DNA of 64,000 nt from Pseudomonas yangonensis (GTDB lineage Bacteria > Pseudomonadota > Gammaproteobacteria > Pseudomonadales > Pseudomonadaceae). Position numbers and translations under genes: made by a program. The notes beneath the pieces were generated by a model. The model did no database searches and had not been told where the DNA came from. It saw only the letters and a program-made list of their open reading frames with translations. Of this stretch, positions 9,083 through 17,913 are shown piece after piece (the first letter of the stretch is position 1; every line of letters begins with the position of its first letter). The DNA is taken from NCBI RefSeq assembly GCF_009932725.1, contig NZ_BLJU01000011.1, forward strand, positions 1 to 64,000. The letters run 5' to 3'.

Positions 9083-9865
9083 TTAGATGAAAAAACTCAC
9101 GCCTACGCTCAGCAGCAGCAGGGCGAACAGACGCTTGAGCAACAGTGGCGACAGACGATGAGCCAGGCGCGCACCAAAACGGGCAAAGAACATGCTGGTC
9201 AGGGCGATGCCCAGCAACGCCGGGAGATAAACGAAACCGACGCTCCATGGCGGCAGATTCGCATTTCCCCAGCCGGTAAACATGAAACTCAACGCACCAG
9301 CGATGGCGATCGGCAAACCACAGGCCGCCGAGGTCGCCACCGCCTGCTGGATCGGCACGCTGCGCCAGACCAGAAAGGGCACGGTCAGCGAACCACCGCC
9401 GATACCGAAGATTGCCGAGGCCCAGCCGATCACGCCGCCGGCCACCGTCAGCGTCGGCTTGCCTGGGACATCACGGCTCGCCTTGGGTTTCAGGTCCAGC
9501 GCCATCTGTACGGCCACGATGATGGCGAAAGTACCGATGATCTTTTGCAGCATCGGCCCCTGGATCAGCGCCGCAGTCATCGCCCCCAGTGCTGCGCCGA
9601 GCAGGATGCCCAGAGTCAGCCAGCGAAACAGCGGCCAGCGCACCGCGCCTTTGCGGTGATGCTCGAGCAGCGAGTTGATCGAGGTGAAGACGATGGTCGC
9701 CAGGGACGTGCCCACTGCGAGATGGGTGAGGACGTCCGACGCCATACCCTGGGAGGTGAAACTCAACACCAGTACCGGCACGATGATCAGACCGCCGCCC
9801 ACGCCGAACAGGCCAGCCAGTAAACCGGCAGCCGAGCCCAGCACCAGGTAGAGCAGCAGTTCCAT
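9083..9865 (-). CDS. TauE/SafE family membrane permease
   Basis: 260 aa from the ATG at 9865, placed after a G-rich GGGGGTG; the frame is open to 9928. Eight or so hydrophobic segments and the duplicated half motif typical of the family ([15 protein letters not shown] near the N-terminus; [18 protein letters not shown] in the second half) identify it. Family members export or import sulfite, sulfoacetate or other organosulfonates; the substrate is not visible here. It leads the lgt-thyA unit, and the position equals that of PAO1 PA0340. Confidence 0.85.
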   Translation of the reverse strand: MELLLYLVLGSAAGLLAGLFGVGGGLIIVPVLVLSFTSQGMASDVLTHLAVGTSLATIVFTSINSLLEHHRKGAVRWPLFRWLTLGILLGAALGAMTAALIQGPMLQKIIGTFAIIVAVQMALDLKPKASRDVPGKPTLTVAGGVIGWASAIFGIGGGSLTVPFLVWRSVPIQQAVATSAACGLPIAIAGALSFMFTGWGNANLPPWSVGFVYLPALLGIALTSMFFARFGARLAHRLSPLLLKRLFALLLLSVGVSFFI

Positions 9866-9996
9866 CGACACCCCCAAAAACAAAGCGGCATGGTAGCGGA
9901 AATGCCCTAGGGTCTGTTGCCATTTCATCGACGCAACGGTTGCCGCCTGCGGCTCAGCTCGCTAGCCTGCCAGACTCCGCCACTGGAGAAACGCGC

Positions 9997-10740
9997 ATGT
10001 GTCTGATCGTCTTCGCCTGGCAGCCGGAAAGCCCAAGGGTGCTGCGCCTGGCGTCCAATCGCGACGAGTTCTATACCCGCCCCAGCGCTGCGCTCAGTGA
10101 ATGGCAGGATGCCCCGGGCGTTTTCGCCGGCCGCGACCTGCAAGCAGGCGGCACCTGGCTCGGCGTCACCGCTCAGGGCCGCTTCGCCGCGCTGACCAAT
10201 ATCCGCGACCTGAAGCAGAACGCCGGCCCGCGTTCACGCGGCACGCTGACCGCCGATTATCTGCTGGGGCAGGATCCGGCGCCTGCCTATCTCGATAGGA
10301 TCATGCGCGACGCTGCCGAGTATCCCGGTTTCAACCTGCTGGTCGGCGACCGCCAGCAACTCTGGCACTTCAATTCTCAGGAAGGACGGCCTCGGCAACT
10401 GGAGCGCGGGTTCTACGGCCTGTCCAACGCCAATCTCGACACGCCCTGGCCAAAGCTGCTGCGTGCCCGAAAGGCCCTGAGCGATAGTCTCGAGGCCGAG
10501 GATGAAGCGCTGCTGGAGCTGCTGGCCGACAGAAGCCAACCCGCCGATCACCTGCTGCCGGACACGGGCGTAGGGCTGGCGACGGAGCGCCTGCTGTCCA
10601 CTGCCTTCATCATCGGCGAGGCTTACGGCACCCGCGCCAGTACGGTGCTGAATCTTCACAGCAACGGCCGCTGGAATATCACCGAACGCAGCTTTGGGCC
10701 TCATGGCGTCGCGCTCGGCGAGGTCGCGTTGAACAGATAG
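9997..10740 (+). CDS. NRDE (TANGO2-like) family protein
   Basis: 247 aa from the ATG at 9997, preceded by GGAGAAACGCGC. It begins MCLIVFAW and carries the diagnostic NRDE in LASNRDEFYTRP at ~25-28, the same layout as eukaryotic TANGO2, with an N-terminal Cys2 as in Ntn hydrolases. The family's biochemical role is unsettled (heme or lipid handling has been proposed for TANGO2). It is divergent from the permease-lgt-thyA unit, so a shared promoter region lies at 9866-9996. Confidence 0.8.
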   Translation: MCLIVFAWQPESPRVLRLASNRDEFYTRPSAALSEWQDAPGVFAGRDLQAGGTWLGVTAQGRFAALTNIRDLKQNAGPRSRGTLTADYLLGQDPAPAYLDRIMRDAAEYPGFNLLVGDRQQLWHFNSQEGRPRQLERGFYGLSNANLDTPWPKLLRARKALSDSLEAEDEALLELLADRSQPADHLLPDTGVGLATERLLSTAFIIGEAYGTRASTVLNLHSNGRWNITERSFGPHGVALGEVALNR

Positions 10741-10783
10741 CCCCGATGCAATCCGGGAACGCCAGTACAGGGATGAATTCCGT

Positions 10784-10850
10784 GTAGGAGCGAGCTCTGC
10801 TCGCGAAGCTTTTTACGTCGCCTGAGTTCGCGAGCAGAGCTCGCTCCTAC
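10784..10850. repeat. paired REP palindrome (BIME-like)
   Basis: Second copy of the element at 4499-4566: the same 24-bp arms (GTAGGAGCGAGC...CTCGCGAA) in inverted orientation, with a different 19-bp loop. It lies between the convergent 3' ends of the NRDE gene and ptsP, where it can fold in both transcripts. Confidence 0.85.
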
Positions 10851-10861
10851 CTTTATGCGAA

Positions 10862-13141
10862 TCAGGCCTGGATATTGGACGCCGGGTTGATCACCCGACC
10901 CAGGCCCAGATTGCGCAGCGCCAGGTGCAGGGTGCTGTAGATCAGGTGCGGGTTGTCCATGGTCATCACCTGACCGAGCAACTCCTTGGCCTTGCTCTGG
11001 GTCACCTGACGCAGCAGCCATTTCACCTTGGGCAGGTTGGTGGCGTTCATCGACAGCGAATCGAAGCCCATGGCCAGCAGCAGCACGGCCGCAGCGGGGT
11101 CGCCGGCCATCTCGCCGCAGATGCTCACCGGCTTGCCCTCGAGATGCGCGTCGTTGACCACCTTCTGCAGCGCCTGCAGTACCGCCGGGTGGAGGAAGTC
11201 ATAGAGGTCGGCGACCCGCGGGTTGTTGCGGTCGACCGCCAGCAGGTACTGGGTGAGGTCGTTGGAGCCCACCGAGAGGAAGTCCACCTGGCGCGCCAGT
11301 TCGCGCGTCTGGTAAACCGCCGCGGGAATCTCGATCATCACGCCGATAGGCGGCAGCGGCACGTCGGTGCCTTCGTCACGCACTTCACCCCAGGCACGGT
11401 GAATCAGGTGCAGCGCCTCTTCCAGTTCCTGGGTGCCGGAAATCATCGGCAACAGGATGCGCAGATTGTTCAGCCCCTCGCTGGCCTTGAGCATGGCGCG
11501 GGTCTGCACCAGGAAGATTTCCGGGTGGTCGAGGGTGACGCGGATGCCGCGCCAGCCGAGGAAGGGGTTCTCTTCCTTGATCGGGAAGTAGGACAGTGCC
11601 TTGTCGCCGCCGATATCCAGGGTACGCATGGTCACCGGCAACGGGTGGAAGGCCTGCAACTGTTCGCGGTAGGTGGCGAGCTGCTCCTTCTCGCTGGGGA
11701 AGCGCTCGTTGATCATGAACGGCACTTCCGTGCGGTACAGGCCGACACCCTCGGCGCCACGCTGCTGGGCACGGGCGACATCGGCGAGCAGGCCGGTGTT
11801 GACCCACAGCGGCATGCGGTGGCCGTCAAGCGTCTCGCAGGGCAGCGCGCGCAGGGCATCGAGCCCCTCGGTGAGCTGGCGCTCCTCCTCGACCACGTCG
11901 GCGTACTGCTTGCTCAGCAGCTCACTGGGGTTGGTGAAGACTTCGCCGTGGTAGCCATCGACGATCAGCTTGATACCGTCGATCTTCGAATACGGCAGGT
12001 CGACCACGCCCATCACCGTGGGAATACCCATGGCGCGGGCGAAGATCGCCACGTGGGAGTTGCCCGAACCGGTCACCGAAATCAGGCCGACCAGTTTGCC
12101 TTCCGGCACCTCGCCGAGCATCGCCGGCGAAAGCTCCTCGCTGACCAGGATGGTGTTGTCGGGATAGACCAGGGAAATCTTGCGCTCTTCCTGCAGGTAG
12201 GCGAGCAGGCGCCGGCCCAGGTCGCGCACATCGCTGGCGCGCTCGCGCAGGTAGGCATCGTCCATCAGCTCGAAGCGTTTGACGTGATCGAGCACCACCT
12301 GACGCAGGGCGCCCTGCGCCCACTGGCCGCTCTTGATGACCTTGCGCACCTCGTTACCCAGGGCGGCATCGTCGAGCATCATCAGGTACACGTCGAACAG
12401 CGCGCGCTCTTCCTTGCGCAACTGCGTGGCGAGTTTCTCGGACAGCTCCTGCATGTCCTCGCGCACCCAGCCCAGCGCCTTGTCGAACAGTTCCAGTTCG
12501 GCGTCGATGTCATCGACGCTGCGATCCGGTACCACATTCAGATCTGCCGGGGGCAGCACCACCACCGCAGTGCCTACGGCCGCCCCCGGCGCGCCCGGCA
12601 CGCCGACGAACTTGGCCTCCTGTACGCCTTTGCCCTGGCGCCCCAGACCACGGATCGAGCCGGTCGCCTCGGCATGGGCGATAACCCCGGCGAGCTGTGC
12701 GCTCATGGTGACCAGAAAGGCTTCTTCGCCCTCGTCGAACTGACGGCGCTCCTTTTGCTGCACGACGAGCACGCCCATCACGCGGCGGTGGTGGATGATC
12801 GGTGCACCGAGGAAGGAGGCATAACGCTCCTCGCCGGTTTCGGCGAAGTAGCGATAACGGGGATGACTGGCGGCATCTTCAAGGTTCAGCGGCTCCTCGC
12901 GGCTGCCCACCAGGCCCACAAGGCCTTCGCTGGGCGCCATGCTGACCTTGCCGATGGAACGCTTGTTGAGGCCGTCGGTGGCCATCAGCACGAAGCGATT
13001 GGTTTCCGGATCGAGCAGATAGACCGAGCAGACCTGGCTGCCCATGGCCTCTTTCACGCGCTGCACAATGATCGTCAGCGCCGCCTTGAGATCCTTGGCG
13101 GCGTTCACTTCCTGGACGATCTTGCGCAGCGTATTGAGCAT
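10862..13141 (-). CDS. ptsP: nitrogen PTS enzyme I (phosphoenolpyruvate-protein phosphotransferase)
   Basis: 759 aa. It takes phosphate from PEP and passes it to NPr, then EIIA-Ntr, a regulatory branch linked to nitrogen, potassium and biofilm control. Order: GAF domain (~1-165; [18 protein letters not shown]), linker, EI N-terminal domain (~170-320), the phosphohistidine segment [21 protein letters not shown] with the active His near 357, then the PEP-binding barrel (~430-730) with [12 protein letters not shown] and [17 protein letters not shown]. It follows rppH by 18 bp and both are probably one transcript, as in many gammaproteobacteria. Confidence 0.96.
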   Translation of the reverse strand: MLNTLRKIVQEVNAAKDLKAALTIIVQRVKEAMGSQVCSVYLLDPETNRFVLMATDGLNKRSIGKVSMAPSEGLVGLVGSREEPLNLEDAASHPRYRYFAETGEERYASFLGAPIIHHRRVMGVLVVQQKERRQFDEGEEAFLVTMSAQLAGVIAHAEATGSIRGLGRQGKGVQEAKFVGVPGAPGAAVGTAVVVLPPADLNVVPDRSVDDIDAELELFDKALGWVREDMQELSEKLATQLRKEERALFDVYLMMLDDAALGNEVRKVIKSGQWAQGALRQVVLDHVKRFELMDDAYLRERASDVRDLGRRLLAYLQEERKISLVYPDNTILVSEELSPAMLGEVPEGKLVGLISVTGSGNSHVAIFARAMGIPTVMGVVDLPYSKIDGIKLIVDGYHGEVFTNPSELLSKQYADVVEEERQLTEGLDALRALPCETLDGHRMPLWVNTGLLADVARAQQRGAEGVGLYRTEVPFMINERFPSEKEQLATYREQLQAFHPLPVTMRTLDIGGDKALSYFPIKEENPFLGWRGIRVTLDHPEIFLVQTRAMLKASEGLNNLRILLPMISGTQELEEALHLIHRAWGEVRDEGTDVPLPPIGVMIEIPAAVYQTRELARQVDFLSVGSNDLTQYLLAVDRNNPRVADLYDFLHPAVLQALQKVVNDAHLEGKPVSICGEMAGDPAAAVLLLAMGFDSLSMNATNLPKVKWLLRQVTQSKAKELLGQVMTMDNPHLIYSTLHLALRNLGLGRVINPASNIQA

Positions 13142-13159
13142 GCTCGATTGGGGTCCGTA

Positions 13160-13639
13160 TCAGTCGCGCACTATCAGGCGCGGGGCGAGTTCCTTGAGCG
13201 CACGGCGATACACCTCGCGCTTGAATGTGACGACCTGACCCAGCGGGTACCAGTAGCTGACCCAACGCCAGCCATCGAACTCCGGCTTGCCGGTCAGGTC
13301 CATACGCACGCGCTCTTCGGCAGCGGTCAGGCGCAGCAGGAACCACTTCTGCTTCTGCCCGATGCACAGCGGCTGACTATGCGTACGCACCAGACGCTGA
13401 GGCAGACGATAACGCAACCAGCCGCGGGTGCAGGCGAGGATCTTCACATCCTGCTCTTCGAGGCCGACCTCTTCGTTCAGTTCACGGTAAAGCGCCTCTT
13501 CCGGCGACTCACGATCATTGATGCCGCCTTGCGGGAACTGCCAGGCGTCCTGATTGATGCGCCGGGCCCAGAGCACCTGGCCGACATCATTGGTCAGGAT
13601 GATGCCGACATTCGGGCGAAAACCATCAGAGTCGATCAC
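13160..13639 (-). CDS. rppH: RNA pyrophosphohydrolase (Nudix)
   Basis: 159 aa from the GTG at 13639 giving [15 protein letters not shown], the family's N-terminus. RppH removes pyrophosphate from 5'-triphosphate RNA and so triggers RNase E decay. The Nudix box spans residues 38-60 ([13 protein letters not shown] then [10 protein letters not shown]), with the preceding WQFPQG. The longer frame to 14083 is antisense to the HAD gene and not real. Cotranscribed with ptsP. Confidence 0.95.
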   Translation of the reverse strand: MIDSDGFRPNVGIILTNDVGQVLWARRINQDAWQFPQGGINDRESPEEALYRELNEEVGLEEQDVKILACTRGWLRYRLPQRLVRTHSQPLCIGQKQKWFLLRLTAAEERVRMDLTGKPEFDGWRWVSYWYPLGQVVTFKREVYRRALKELAPRLIVRD

Positions 13640-13783
13640 GGCAAGCAACCTCGTACACGCAAGTTCCGGCATTGTTCCACAAAGCCGAGTCCAGCAGCAA
13701 CGCGGGTTTGGCGGCAGTGGGAAAGCCCGGCCAAAGCGGCTATTCTGGCGCGCCCCAAACATTTGCAGAACAGGTGGAAAACC

Positions 13784-14437
13784 GTGCGCTTGGCTCTTTT
13801 CGATCTCGACAACACCCTGCTGGCTGGCGACAGCGATCACAGCTGGGGCGAATTCGTCTGCCAGCGCGGCCTGGTCGATGCAGCCGAGTATCTGGCGCGC
13901 AACGATGCCTTCTATGCCGATTACTGCGCCGGCAAGCTGGACGTGGTGGCCTACCAGAATTTCAGCCAGGCCATTCTGGGTCGCAGTGAGATGGCGCAAC
14001 TGGCGCAGTGGCACCGCGAGTTCATGGCCGAGGTGATCGAGCCAATCATCCTGACCAAGGGCGAGGCACTGCTGGCCGAACACCGCGCGGCGGGCGACAA
14101 GCTGGTGATCATCACCGCCACCAACCGCTTCGTTACCGAGCCCATCGCCGAGCGCCTCGGCGTGGAGACGCTGATCGCCACCGAATGCGGCATGCTGGAC
14201 GGTCGCTATACCGGGCAGATCACCGGCACGCCGTGCTACCAGGGCGGCAAGGTGACCCGCCTGAACGAGTGGCTGGCAGAGACGGGTTACAGCCTCGATG
14301 GCGCCTACTTCTATAGCGACTCGCGCAATGACCTGCCGCTACTCGAGGCCGTGGCCAACCCGGTGGCGGTCGACCCGGACGAGGTGCTGCGCGCTACCGC
14401 CATCGAGCGCGGCTGGCCGGTGATCTCGCTGCGCTGA
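13784..14437 (+). CDS. HAD-IB family phosphatase (SerB/histidinol-phosphatase-like)
   Basis: 217 aa from the GTG at 13784, with AGGTGGA upstream and the catalytic loop immediately after: [11 protein letters not shown], where the two Asp are the nucleophile and acid/base. Motif II is in VIITATNRF and motif III/IV in [16 protein letters not shown]. Length and the helical cap fit the HAD-IB hydrolases that include SerB-like and histidinol-phosphate phosphatases; the substrate is not decided by the sequence. It is divergent from rppH-ptsP, as in PAO1 (PA0335 position). Confidence 0.88.
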   Translation: MRLALFDLDNTLLAGDSDHSWGEFVCQRGLVDAAEYLARNDAFYADYCAGKLDVVAYQNFSQAILGRSEMAQLAQWHREFMAEVIEPIILTKGEALLAEHRAAGDKLVIITATNRFVTEPIAERLGVETLIATECGMLDGRYTGQITGTPCYQGGKVTRLNEWLAETGYSLDGAYFYSDSRNDLPLLEAVANPVAVDPDEVLRATAIERGWPVISLR

Positions 14438-14460
14438 GATGAAGCCCTGAACACGCAGTT

Positions 14461-14485
14461 GTAGGAGCGGCTTCAGCCGCGAAGC
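14461..14485. repeat. single REP element
   Basis: GTAGGAGCGGCTTCAGCCGCG is the classic Pseudomonas REP hairpin (GCGGCT/AGCCGC). It lies just after the HAD gene stop, in the convergent gap before the DUF2269-like gene. Confidence 0.75.
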
Positions 14486-14544
14486 TTGCTACAGCGACAA
14501 TCGCGAGAATCATCGAACCACAAGCCCTCTCCCGCCCTTCGGGC

Positions 14545-14570
14545 ACCCTCTCCCATAAATGGGAGAGGGT
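14545..14570. terminator. hairpin between convergent genes
   Basis: An 11-bp perfect stem ACCCTCTCCCA / TGGGAGAGGGT around a TAAA loop lies between the convergent HAD and membrane-protein genes. There is no T-run, so it may be a bidirectional barrier or part of a repeat family rather than a strict Rho-independent terminator. Confidence 0.5.
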
Positions 14571-14595
14571 CATCAGAAGCCGCTCTGCGGCTGCT

Positions 14596-15036
14596 TCAAA
14601 CCGGCTTCGCACCCATCAGCGCCATGATGACGATCAGTAGCACCAGGATCAGCCCGGCATAGATCAGGCAAAGACGCTTCAGCGCTGGCGGCGCCGGCGT
14701 ATCGCCCAGCGCACGCCAGGCAGCCAGACGGCCAGCCAGCAGCAGGCCGATCAGCATCATCACCGCGTAGAGAATGCTGCCCAGCAACAGCCAGGTCTGC
14801 CCCAGCGGCCAGCCTGCGGTGTCCACCAGCCAGTAGCCGGTGACCGGCAGGCTCAGCGCCAGCACGGCGAACGCCGGGAAGCTGAATAGCAGGGTCACGC
14901 GCAGCTTGCGCGCCAGCACGGCGGCATCACCACCGCGCTGCGCCTTGAACAGCATGACGCCGTGGGCGATCAGGCCAAGCAGCAACAACACACCCGGAGC
15001 GCTGTGGAGAATGCGAACCAGCAGATAGTGTTCCAT
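14596..15036 (-). CDS. four-helix membrane protein, DUF2269-like
   Basis: 146 aa from the ATG at 15036 (AAGGA seven bases upstream; a GTG codon immediately before is the alternative). Four hydrophobic segments are evident at ~5-30, ~48-70, ~78-104 and ~122-142. The sequence (YLLVRILHSAPGVLLLLG; VTGYWLVDTAGW) resembles DUF2269/CopD-like membrane proteins, but no haem- or metal-ligand pattern is conclusive. It begins 14 bp after the ilvA stop on the same strand and is probably read from the ilvA transcript. Confidence 0.7.
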   Translation of the reverse strand: MEHYLLVRILHSAPGVLLLLGLIAHGVMLFKAQRGGDAAVLARKLRVTLLFSFPAFAVLALSLPVTGYWLVDTAGWPLGQTWLLLGSILYAVMMLIGLLLAGRLAAWRALGDTPAPPALKRLCLIYAGLILVLLIVIMALMGAKPV

Positions 15037-15050
15037 CACGAAGTCCTTGT

Positions 15051-16565
15051 TCAGCCGAGAAACAGGCGAAAAGCCGGGTTGTCGCTTTCGTCCCAGTACG
15101 GATAGCCGATGGCATCCAGCGCTGCCGGCACCAGGTGGCGTTCGTCTTGCGGCACCTGCAGCGCGGCCAGCACACGCCCGTCGGCGGCACCATGGTTACG
15201 GTAATGGAACATCGAGATATTCCAGCGCCCGCCCAGCTTCTGCAGGAAGTTGAACAGCGCCCCGGGCCGCTCGGGGAATTCGAAGCGCAGCACCATCTCG
15301 TCGCCGACACCTGCGGCATGGCCACCGACCATATGGCGGATATGCAGCTTGGCCAGCTCGTTGTCGGTCAGATCCAGCACCGGGAAGCCCTGTGCACGCA
15401 GCCCCTCGACCAGCGCCTGGCGCGGGTCGTTCTCCGGGTGGGTCTGCACACCGACGAAGATGTGCGCCTCGCGGTCGGTGTGGTAGCGGTAGTTGAATTC
15501 GGTGATCTGGCGCTTGCCCACCGCCTCGCAGAAGGCCTTGAAGCTGCCGGGCTGTTCGGGGATGGTCACGGCGATGATCGCCTCGCGCTTCTCGCCCAGC
15601 TCGGCACGCTCGGCCACATGGCGCAGACGGTCGAAGTTGACGTTGGCGCCGGAGTCGATGCCCACCAGCACCTGTCCGTGACCGCCTTCACGCTCCACAT
15701 ACTTCTTGATCCCGGCCACGGCCAGCGCACCGGCCGGCTCGGTGATCGAGCGGGTGTCGTCGTAGATGTCCTTGATCGCTGCGCAGATCTCGTCGGTGCT
15801 GACGGTGATCACCTCGTCGACGTGATCCTTGCAGATATCGAAGGTGTGCTGGCCGATTTGCGCCACCGCCACGCCATCGGCGAACAGTCCGACCGTCGGC
15901 AGCATCACGCGCTCGCCTGCAGCCATGGCCTGCTGCAGGCAATTGGAGTCGTCCGGCTCGACGCCGATGACCTTGATTTCCGGACGCAGGTACTTGACGT
16001 ACGCCGCGATGCCGGCGATCAGACCACCACCGCCAACCGGCACGAAGATGGCGTCGATATGGCCCTGATGCTGACGCAGGATCTCCATGGCCACCGTGCC
16101 CTGCCCGGCGATTACCAGCGGATCGTCGTAGGGGTGGATGTAGGTGTAGCCCTTTTCTTCCACCAGTTTCAGCGAATGCGCCAGCGCCTCGGGAAAGGCA
16201 TCGCCGTGCAGCACAACCTTGCCGCCCCGCGAACGCACGCCCTGCACCTTGAGCTCCGGGGTGGTACGCGGCATGACGATGGTCGCCTTGACTCCCAGAT
16301 GCTTGGCGGCCAGCGCCAGCCCCTGGGCGTGGTTGCCGGCCGAGGCAGTGACCACGCCGCGCGCCAGCTCTTCGGCGGACAGTTGTGCCAGCTTGTTGTA
16401 GGCGCCACGAATCTTGAACGAGTAGACCGGCTGCAGATCCTCGCGCTTGAGCAGAATCTGGCTGCCCAGTCGCTCGCTGAGCTGACGGGCGGGTTGCAGC
16501 GGGGTTTCCACCGCGACGTCGTAGACGCGCGAGGTGAGGGTCTTCTTCACGTACTGTTCGAGCAT
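15051..16565 (-). CDS. ilvA: threonine ammonia-lyase, biosynthetic
   Basis: 504 aa from the ATG at 16565 ([10 protein letters not shown]). It deaminates threonine to 2-oxobutyrate, the first step towards isoleucine. PLP-lysine is K51 in [10 protein letters not shown], with SAGNHAQG and the phosphate loop GGGGLIAG following. The C-terminal third holds two ACT-like regulatory domains ([17 protein letters not shown] and [16 protein letters not shown]), the sites for isoleucine/valine control in long-form IlvA. Divergent from rpiA. Confidence 0.96.
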   Translation of the reverse strand: MLEQYVKKTLTSRVYDVAVETPLQPARQLSERLGSQILLKREDLQPVYSFKIRGAYNKLAQLSAEELARGVVTASAGNHAQGLALAAKHLGVKATIVMPRTTPELKVQGVRSRGGKVVLHGDAFPEALAHSLKLVEEKGYTYIHPYDDPLVIAGQGTVAMEILRQHQGHIDAIFVPVGGGGLIAGIAAYVKYLRPEIKVIGVEPDDSNCLQQAMAAGERVMLPTVGLFADGVAVAQIGQHTFDICKDHVDEVITVSTDEICAAIKDIYDDTRSITEPAGALAVAGIKKYVEREGGHGQVLVGIDSGANVNFDRLRHVAERAELGEKREAIIAVTIPEQPGSFKAFCEAVGKRQITEFNYRYHTDREAHIFVGVQTHPENDPRQALVEGLRAQGFPVLDLTDNELAKLHIRHMVGGHAAGVGDEMVLRFEFPERPGALFNFLQKLGGRWNISMFHYRNHGAADGRVLAALQVPQDERHLVPAALDAIGYPYWDESDNPAFRLFLG

Positions 16566-16677
16566 GGCGATTTCGCAGGCGTTCGGGCTTTGAGGGACTG
16601 CCGAGTCTACCCCAGCGCCGCGCCGGGCGACCATACGAAACGCGCGGGTTCTGCCCCGTTCACGGACCACTTGCGGC

Positions 16678-16683
16678 TATAAT
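16678..16683 (+). promoter_or_regulatory. likely rpiA -10 box
   Basis: A perfect TATAAT lies 41 bases upstream of the rpiA ATG in the ilvA-rpiA divergent gap. The -35 region (about 16655-16660) is poor, so this rests mainly on the -10 and its position. Confidence 0.45.
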
Positions 16684-16723
16684 TCGCGCCACACCACCCC
16701 ACCTTCCCAGGCATTCCCCCGCA

Positions 16724-17395
16724 ATGAACCAGGATCAGCTGAAACAGGCCGTGGCCCAGGCCGCCGTCGACCACATTCTTCCGCGCCTCGACAGCAAGAG
16801 CATCGTCGGTGTCGGCACCGGCTCCACCGCCAACTTCTTCATCGACGCACTGGCCAGGCACAAGATGGACTTCGACGGCGCCGTCGCCAGTTCCGAAGCC
16901 ACCGCTGCGCGCCTCAAGGGCCATGGCATTCCGGTCTACGACCTCAACAGCACCGCCGAGCTGGAGTTCTATGTCGACGGCGCCGACGAGAGCGACGAGC
17001 GCCTGCATCTGATCAAGGGCGGCGGCGCTGCGCTGACCCGCGAGAAGATCGTCGCCGCCGTGGCCAAGACCTTCATCTGCATCGCCGACGCCAGCAAGCT
17101 GGTACCGGTACTCGGCGCCTTCCCGCTGCCGGTGGAAGTCATCCCCATGGCCCGCAGCCACGTGGCCCGCGAGCTGGTCAAGCTGGGCGGCGACCCGGTG
17201 TACCGCGAAGGCGTGCTGACCGACAACGGCAACGTCATCCTCGATGTGCACAACCTGTCGATCACCGACCCGGTGCAGTTGGAGGCGGACATCAACGCCA
17301 TCGTCGGCGTGGTCACCAATGGCCTGTTCGCCGCCCGCCCGGCCGACCTGCTGCTGCTCGGCACCGCTGAAGGCGTGAAAACGCTCAAGCGCTGA
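16724..17395 (+). CDS. rpiA: ribose-5-phosphate isomerase A
   Basis: 223 aa, standard length. It interconverts ribose-5-phosphate and ribulose-5-phosphate in the pentose phosphate pathway. Signatures: [12 protein letters not shown] (phosphate loop, 29-39), [10 protein letters not shown] with the catalytic Asp pair, and [15 protein letters not shown] with the catalytic Glu/Lys region. Divergent from ilvA. Confidence 0.97.
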   Translation: MNQDQLKQAVAQAAVDHILPRLDSKSIVGVGTGSTANFFIDALARHKMDFDGAVASSEATAARLKGHGIPVYDLNSTAELEFYVDGADESDERLHLIKGGGAALTREKIVAAVAKTFICIADASKLVPVLGAFPLPVEVIPMARSHVARELVKLGGDPVYREGVLTDNGNVILDVHNLSITDPVQLEADINAIVGVVTNGLFAARPADLLLLGTAEGVKTLKR

Positions 17396-17409
17396 ATCTG
17401 GCACATCTT

Positions 17410-17456
17410 GTGGGAGGCGCTTCAGCGGCGATTGTCGCGGCAGAAGACCCTCCCAC
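17410..17456. repeat. REP-like inverted repeat after rpiA
   Basis: GTGGGAGG at the left and CCTCCCAC at the right enclose a GCTTCAGCGGCGATTGTCGC core typical of Pseudomonas REPs. It starts 15 bp after rpiA and may stabilise its 3' end. Confidence 0.55.
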
Positions 17457-17567
17457 AAATGTTCTCTGTTCCACACACCCAGGTTTGCGCAGTCGTTAGC
17501 CTGAATGCAATCAGAGCCTGCTGCGATTCGCCACGCGCACCGGAAACGGCAAGGCGCTTGTCCAGTC

Positions 17568-17903
17568 CTACTCCAACAGGCGGCGCAACTCCTCGCTCAT
17601 CGGCATGGGTTGAAAAGCACTGACCCGCGCCCGCCCGGTGTTGCCGATGGGCACCCAGATGCGCGAGAACAGCAGCGCCGCCAGGATGCGCGGCACTTGC
17701 CCCAGCACCTCACGCGTATCGCCTTGTTGCCAGCCTGCCTGCAGCATCAGCCAATGTGAACGCGCATGCAGCCATGGGCGACGCTGGGTGAGGATGTGCG
17801 CCCGCTCCAGCCAGACCAGCGCTTCGACGCTGCGGCGGGCAGCCAGTTCGTGCAACGCCTGGTCAAAGGCTTCGTCGATGGCTTCTTGCAACGTCATAGG
17901 CAT
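17568..17903 (-). CDS. DUF3703 protein next to heavy-metal ATPase
   Basis: 111 aa, soluble, all-helical looking: MTLQEAIDEAFDQALHELAARRS then LVWLERAHILTQRRPWLHARSHWLML. The WLERAHIL...HARSHWLML pattern matches the small DUF3703 family, often found beside metal-efflux genes. It begins 10 bp downstream of the ATPase stop and so is probably in its transcript. No metal-binding Cys/His cluster is visible beyond a few His residues; role unknown. Confidence 0.7.
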   Translation of the reverse strand: MPMTLQEAIDEAFDQALHELAARRSVEALVWLERAHILTQRRPWLHARSHWLMLQAGWQQGDTREVLGQVPRILAALLFSRIWVPIGNTGRARVSAFQPMPMSEELRRLLE

Positions 17904-17913
17904 GGCTGCTTCC

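Noticed and set aside
10925-14437. A 1170-aa plus-strand open frame
   Set aside because: It is antisense to ptsP and rppH and reads into the real HAD gene; only the last 217 codons (from 13784) show coding motifs.
15135-16682. A 515-aa plus-strand open frame
   Set aside because: Antisense to ilvA, with no recognisable domain.
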